15,267 nucleotides of DNA. It comes from Candidatus Scybalocola fimicaballi. GTDB lineage: Bacteria; Bacteroidota; Bacteroidia; Bacteroidales; Paludibacteraceae. The DNA is taken from positions 3,780 to 19,046 of the forward strand of contig DCIP01000161.1 in the NCBI GenBank assembly GCA_002317115.1. The letters are read 5' to 3'. The translations under genes were made by a program, and so were the position numbers. Shown here one piece after another: positions 13,276-15,267 of this stretch. Each line of letters begins with the position of its first letter. Position 1 is the stretch's first letter. A model generated the notes under the pieces. The model saw only the letters and a program-made list of their open reading frames with translations, made no database searches and was not told the DNA's origin.

Positions 13276-15142
13276 AAGTTGTCTTTCCTTTAGCGATTAA
13301 TAATAAATGTTTTGGAACGTCGTTGCCATAGAGATTTTTGAACACCTCAACTGCTGACGGAGATGAGAAAATCACCTTATCCACCTTGCTCAAATCAATC
13401 GGTTGAGCATCAGTATTTGGTCGGTTTGTGTAAACGGGAATATCCTCAACTACGTGGCCTTGTGCAATCAATCCGTCGCTCAATGCTTTCAACCCTTTGT
13501 CTGATCGTGGCAGAATAATGTGTTGCGACGGGAGTTTGCTAAAGAACTCTAATAATCCTTCTGCCGACTCCGTAGGTGATTCAAAATCAGGTGTTAATCC
13601 TCGATTATTGAGTTCAGCCGACGTTACTGGTCCAACACTTGCGATATGTTTTCCTTCCGTCGCACCATTGAAATATCTTACTCCATATCGGGATGTAAAG
13701 ACGAGCCAATCGGCTTTTGTAGTGTCGATATTGACATTCGTTGGAATGATTTTGATCAATGGAGTGGATGATTGTGTGCCAGTGTCGTAAGTGATTTGCG
13801 ACGTCGTTTCTGCCACAAATTTTACCACATTTCCAATCATCAGCAAAACTGGAGTGTCCTTGAAAATTGCATATCTCAACTCCTTCAATGAGGAATAGAT
13901 TGCCCTTTGATTTGGAAGAGATACGTTGGTAACAATAGCGACGGGAGTATTATCATCTCGTCCGGACTCGATTAATGAGTTTGCAATCTTACTTATTGAT
14001 GATCCTCCCATGTAGTAAAGCAGAGTGTCAGCATCAGGAGTTTGAGGTTCATCGCTATGACCTAACACCATAGCCACACTACGTGCCACACCACGATGAG
14101 TAAGAGGAATCTGGAGGAGTGAGGCAAGAGCGTTTCCCGAACTTATGCCTGGGACAATCTCCACGTCGACCATTCTTGAACGTAAGAAATCCACCTCTTC
14201 CCTTCCGTGTGAGAATAACATCGGATCTCCACCTTTCAATCTCACCACATCTTTGCCTTGAATGGCAGACTGATACAAGAGTTCGTTGATATCATCCTGA
14301 TGATGGCTATGTTTGCCTGATCGTTTACCAACGTAGATTTTCTCTGCCTTAAACTGATTCAAGAAAGATTCATTAGTCAAATCATCGTAGAAGATGACGT
14401 CGGCATGCTCCAACGCTTTATAGCCTTTGATTGTCAGCAAATCAGGATCACCAGGACCAAACCCGACAAGGGTAACTTTGCCATACTCTCTACGGATATC
14501 AAACGGAGTAAACAAATCAATTATCCAATCAGGAGCCTTATCTCCCACAGTGATAGCCAGATTACCCTGCAAAGGATGCGTCTTGAACGGAAGTTTCTCT
14601 GCCGCACGATGGCTAAGACCTAACCTATCCAAAGCACACGTCGCAACAATAAGAGCATCGACATAACCGTCGTCGACCTGGGCTATACGCTCCTCGATAG
14701 TGCCACGAATAGGCACCACCTCAATATCGCTACGCAGTGCAAGCAATTCCGCCTTGCGCACCGCTGAACTTGTTCCGATTCTACTACCAGAAGGCAAATC
14801 TGCAAGTTTAACATTACCCTTCGACACCAGAGAATCACTCTTGTCTCCACCCTTAGTCAGAGCCACCACCTTGATTCCGATTGGCAACGGGTAAGGAAGA
14901 TCTTTTGCTGAATGGATAGCGATATCAGCGTCGCCATCTAAAAGTGCACGGTCAAGTTCACGAGTGAAAAAATCTGGCGAGATAGAGTCGCTCATCAGCG
15001 ACACATTCTTATGTCTGTCGCCATACGAAGTGACCTTAATCACTTCATGCTCTATATTTGGAGGCAAAGTACGGAGCACCTCGTCGACTTGCAATAAAGC
15101 CAACGGACTTTGCCGTGATATGATTCTTAGTTTATTACCCAT
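13253..15142 (-). CDS. Trifunctional fusion: HemC-like (no domain 3) - SUMT - HemD
   Basis: 629-aa fusion. Residues 1-219 are HemC domains 1 and 2: RIISRQSPLALLQ (6-18), HSAKDLP with catalytic Asp81, GTSSAVRK (123-130), IRGTIEERI (145-153), LQGNLAITVGD (191-201). The chain then passes straight into a uroporphyrinogen-III C-methyltransferase (about 221-445: VTLVGFGPGDPDLL, VRLKGGDPMLF, VPGISSGNA), skipping HemC domain 3 with its cofactor-binding cysteine; the only cysteine in the protein is Cys169. The arginine after GTSS in most HemC is Val128. Residues about 461-629 are HemD (DWLVFTSRYGV, IASVGPVTSAEL, VIFSSPSAV), short at both ends. It should convert porphobilinogen to precorrin-2, but the HemC part may need another anchor or a partner protein (inference). 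Confidence 0.9.
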   Translation of the reverse strand: MGNKLRIISRQSPLALLQVDEVLRTLPPNIEHEVIKVTSYGDRHKNVSLMSDSISPDFFTRELDRALLDGDADIAIHSAKDLPYPLPIGIKVVALTKGGDKSDSLVSKGNVKLADLPSGSRIGTSSAVRKAELLALRSDIEVVPIRGTIEERIAQVDDGYVDALIVATCALDRLGLSHRAAEKLPFKTHPLQGNLAITVGDKAPDWIIDLFTPFDIRREYGKVTLVGFGPGDPDLLTIKGYKALEHADVIFYDDLTNESFLNQFKAEKIYVGKRSGKHSHHQDDINELLYQSAIQGKDVVRLKGGDPMLFSHGREEVDFLRSRMVDVEIVPGISSGNALASLLQIPLTHRGVARSVAMVLGHSDEPQTPDADTLLYYMGGSSISKIANSLIESGRDDNTPVAIVTNVSLPNQRAIYSSLKELRYAIFKDTPVLLMIGNVVKFVAETTSQITYDTGTQSSTPLIKIIPTNVNIDTTKADWLVFTSRYGVRYFNGATEGKHIASVGPVTSAELNNRGLTPDFESPTESAEGLLEFFSKLPSQHIILPRSDKGLKALSDGLIAQGHVVEDIPVYTNRPNTDAQPIDLSKVDKVIFSSPSAVEVFKNLYGNDVPKHLLLIAKGKTTYEKIQTI

Positions 15143-15168
15143 TAATTACCCGTTTTAGTTTACCCTTA

Positions 15169-15258
15169 TAGTTTAATTTCTGATTGCAAAATTATAGGCA
15201 ATCGAATGGTTAGAAAATCGCACGAATAGGTGGATTATATCACATAGGTTTGGGATAT
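15169..15258. repeat. Promoter-region direct repeat, copy 2 (hemC)
   Basis: Second copy of the 90-bp promoter repeat, aligned without gaps to 2592-2681 and in the same orientation. It precedes the hemC-cobA-hemD fusion. The least conserved part is the spacer next to the -7 box; the operator half (plus strand GGTGGATTATATCACATAGG and onwards) is identical. Confidence 0.8.
15187..15257 (-). promoter_or_regulatory. hemC operon promoter with palindromic operator
   Basis: On the minus strand the -7 box is TAATTTTG (15187-15194), followed 44 bp downstream by the ATG of the fusion gene. The operator at 15238-15257 is identical to that of hemA and lies exactly 43 bp upstream of the -7 box. A GCGATTT element occupies the -33 region. 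It drives hemC-cobA-hemD, hemB and the precorrin-2 dehydrogenase. Confidence 0.75.
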
Positions 15259-15267
15259 GACTTAAAT

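Noticed and set aside
13253..15142. Frameshift or assembly error that removed HemC domain 3
   Set aside because: The frame is continuous, the junction joins cleanly at the first strand of the SUMT domain, and other pathway enzymes here are also compact; a real architecture is more likely, though only homologues can prove it.
2592..15258. Attachment-site direct repeats of an integrated element
   Set aside because: The repeats are functional promoter regions, no integrase or transposase is encoded between them, and they do not sit at the island ends.
1..15267. tRNA, rRNA, CRISPR arrays and insertion sequences
   Set aside because: No cloverleaf-like segment, regularly spaced repeat or transposase motif was seen; intergenic spaces are too short for most of these.

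Overview
The window is a chromosomal segment of a Bacteroidota bacterium, most likely order Bacteroidales and possibly Prevotellaceae-like. The evidence is the repeated Bacteroidota promoter -7 word TAnnTTTG just upstream of several operons, AT-rich composition, weak Shine-Dalgarno signals, and an AAA-ATPase/PD-(D/E)XK gene of a type that is abundant in Bacteroidales. The genus is a guess.

Regions 1-2681 and 11818-15267 hold tetrapyrrole genes, all on the minus strand. In transcription order they are a fused hemC-cobA-hemD (13253-15142), hemB (12301-13275) and a CysG/Met8-type precorrin-2 dehydrogenase (11818-12294); then, after a 9-kb interruption, hemA (1713-2579), hemL (427-1701) and trxA (1-318). 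Together hemA, hemL, hemB, hemC, hemD, cobA and the dehydrogenase cover glutamyl-tRNA to sirohydrochlorin, the siroheme/corrinoid branch. No hemE, hemN or ferrochelatase gene is present. Several of these enzymes are unusually compact: GluTR is about 288 aa with no C-terminal dimerisation domain, and HemC lacks domain 3, which normally carries the dipyrromethane cofactor cysteine. The promoters of hemC, hemA and trxA share a 20-bp palindromic operator exactly 43 bp upstream of the -7 box, so they look like one regulon. The hemA and hemC promoter regions are also similar over about 90 bp without gaps.

Region 2770-11800 is an accessory island between the two tetrapyrrole blocks. It holds (a) a plus-strand AAA-ATPase/PD-(D/E)XK gene; (b) a tight eight-gene minus-strand operon starting near 10680: a membrane-tethered HTH regulator, a cytidine-deaminase-like enzyme, a HIT protein, a membrane GT2 glycosyltransferase, a radical-SAM enzyme, a small alpha/beta hydrolase, a pyruvate-kinase-like enzyme without its C domain, and a thymidylate-kinase-like P-loop kinase; and (c) a divergent plus-strand pair of unrecognised genes (10859-11736) with its own promoter and terminator. 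The eight-gene operon is the best candidate for an undescribed system. Its contents point to making or processing a nucleotide-linked small molecule or glycoconjugate, but substrate and purpose (natural product, surface modification or defence) cannot be read from the sequence.

No tRNA, rRNA, CRISPR array, insertion sequence, integrase or recognisable att site was found. Intergenic stretches are short; the longest (10662-10858) holds two divergent promoters.
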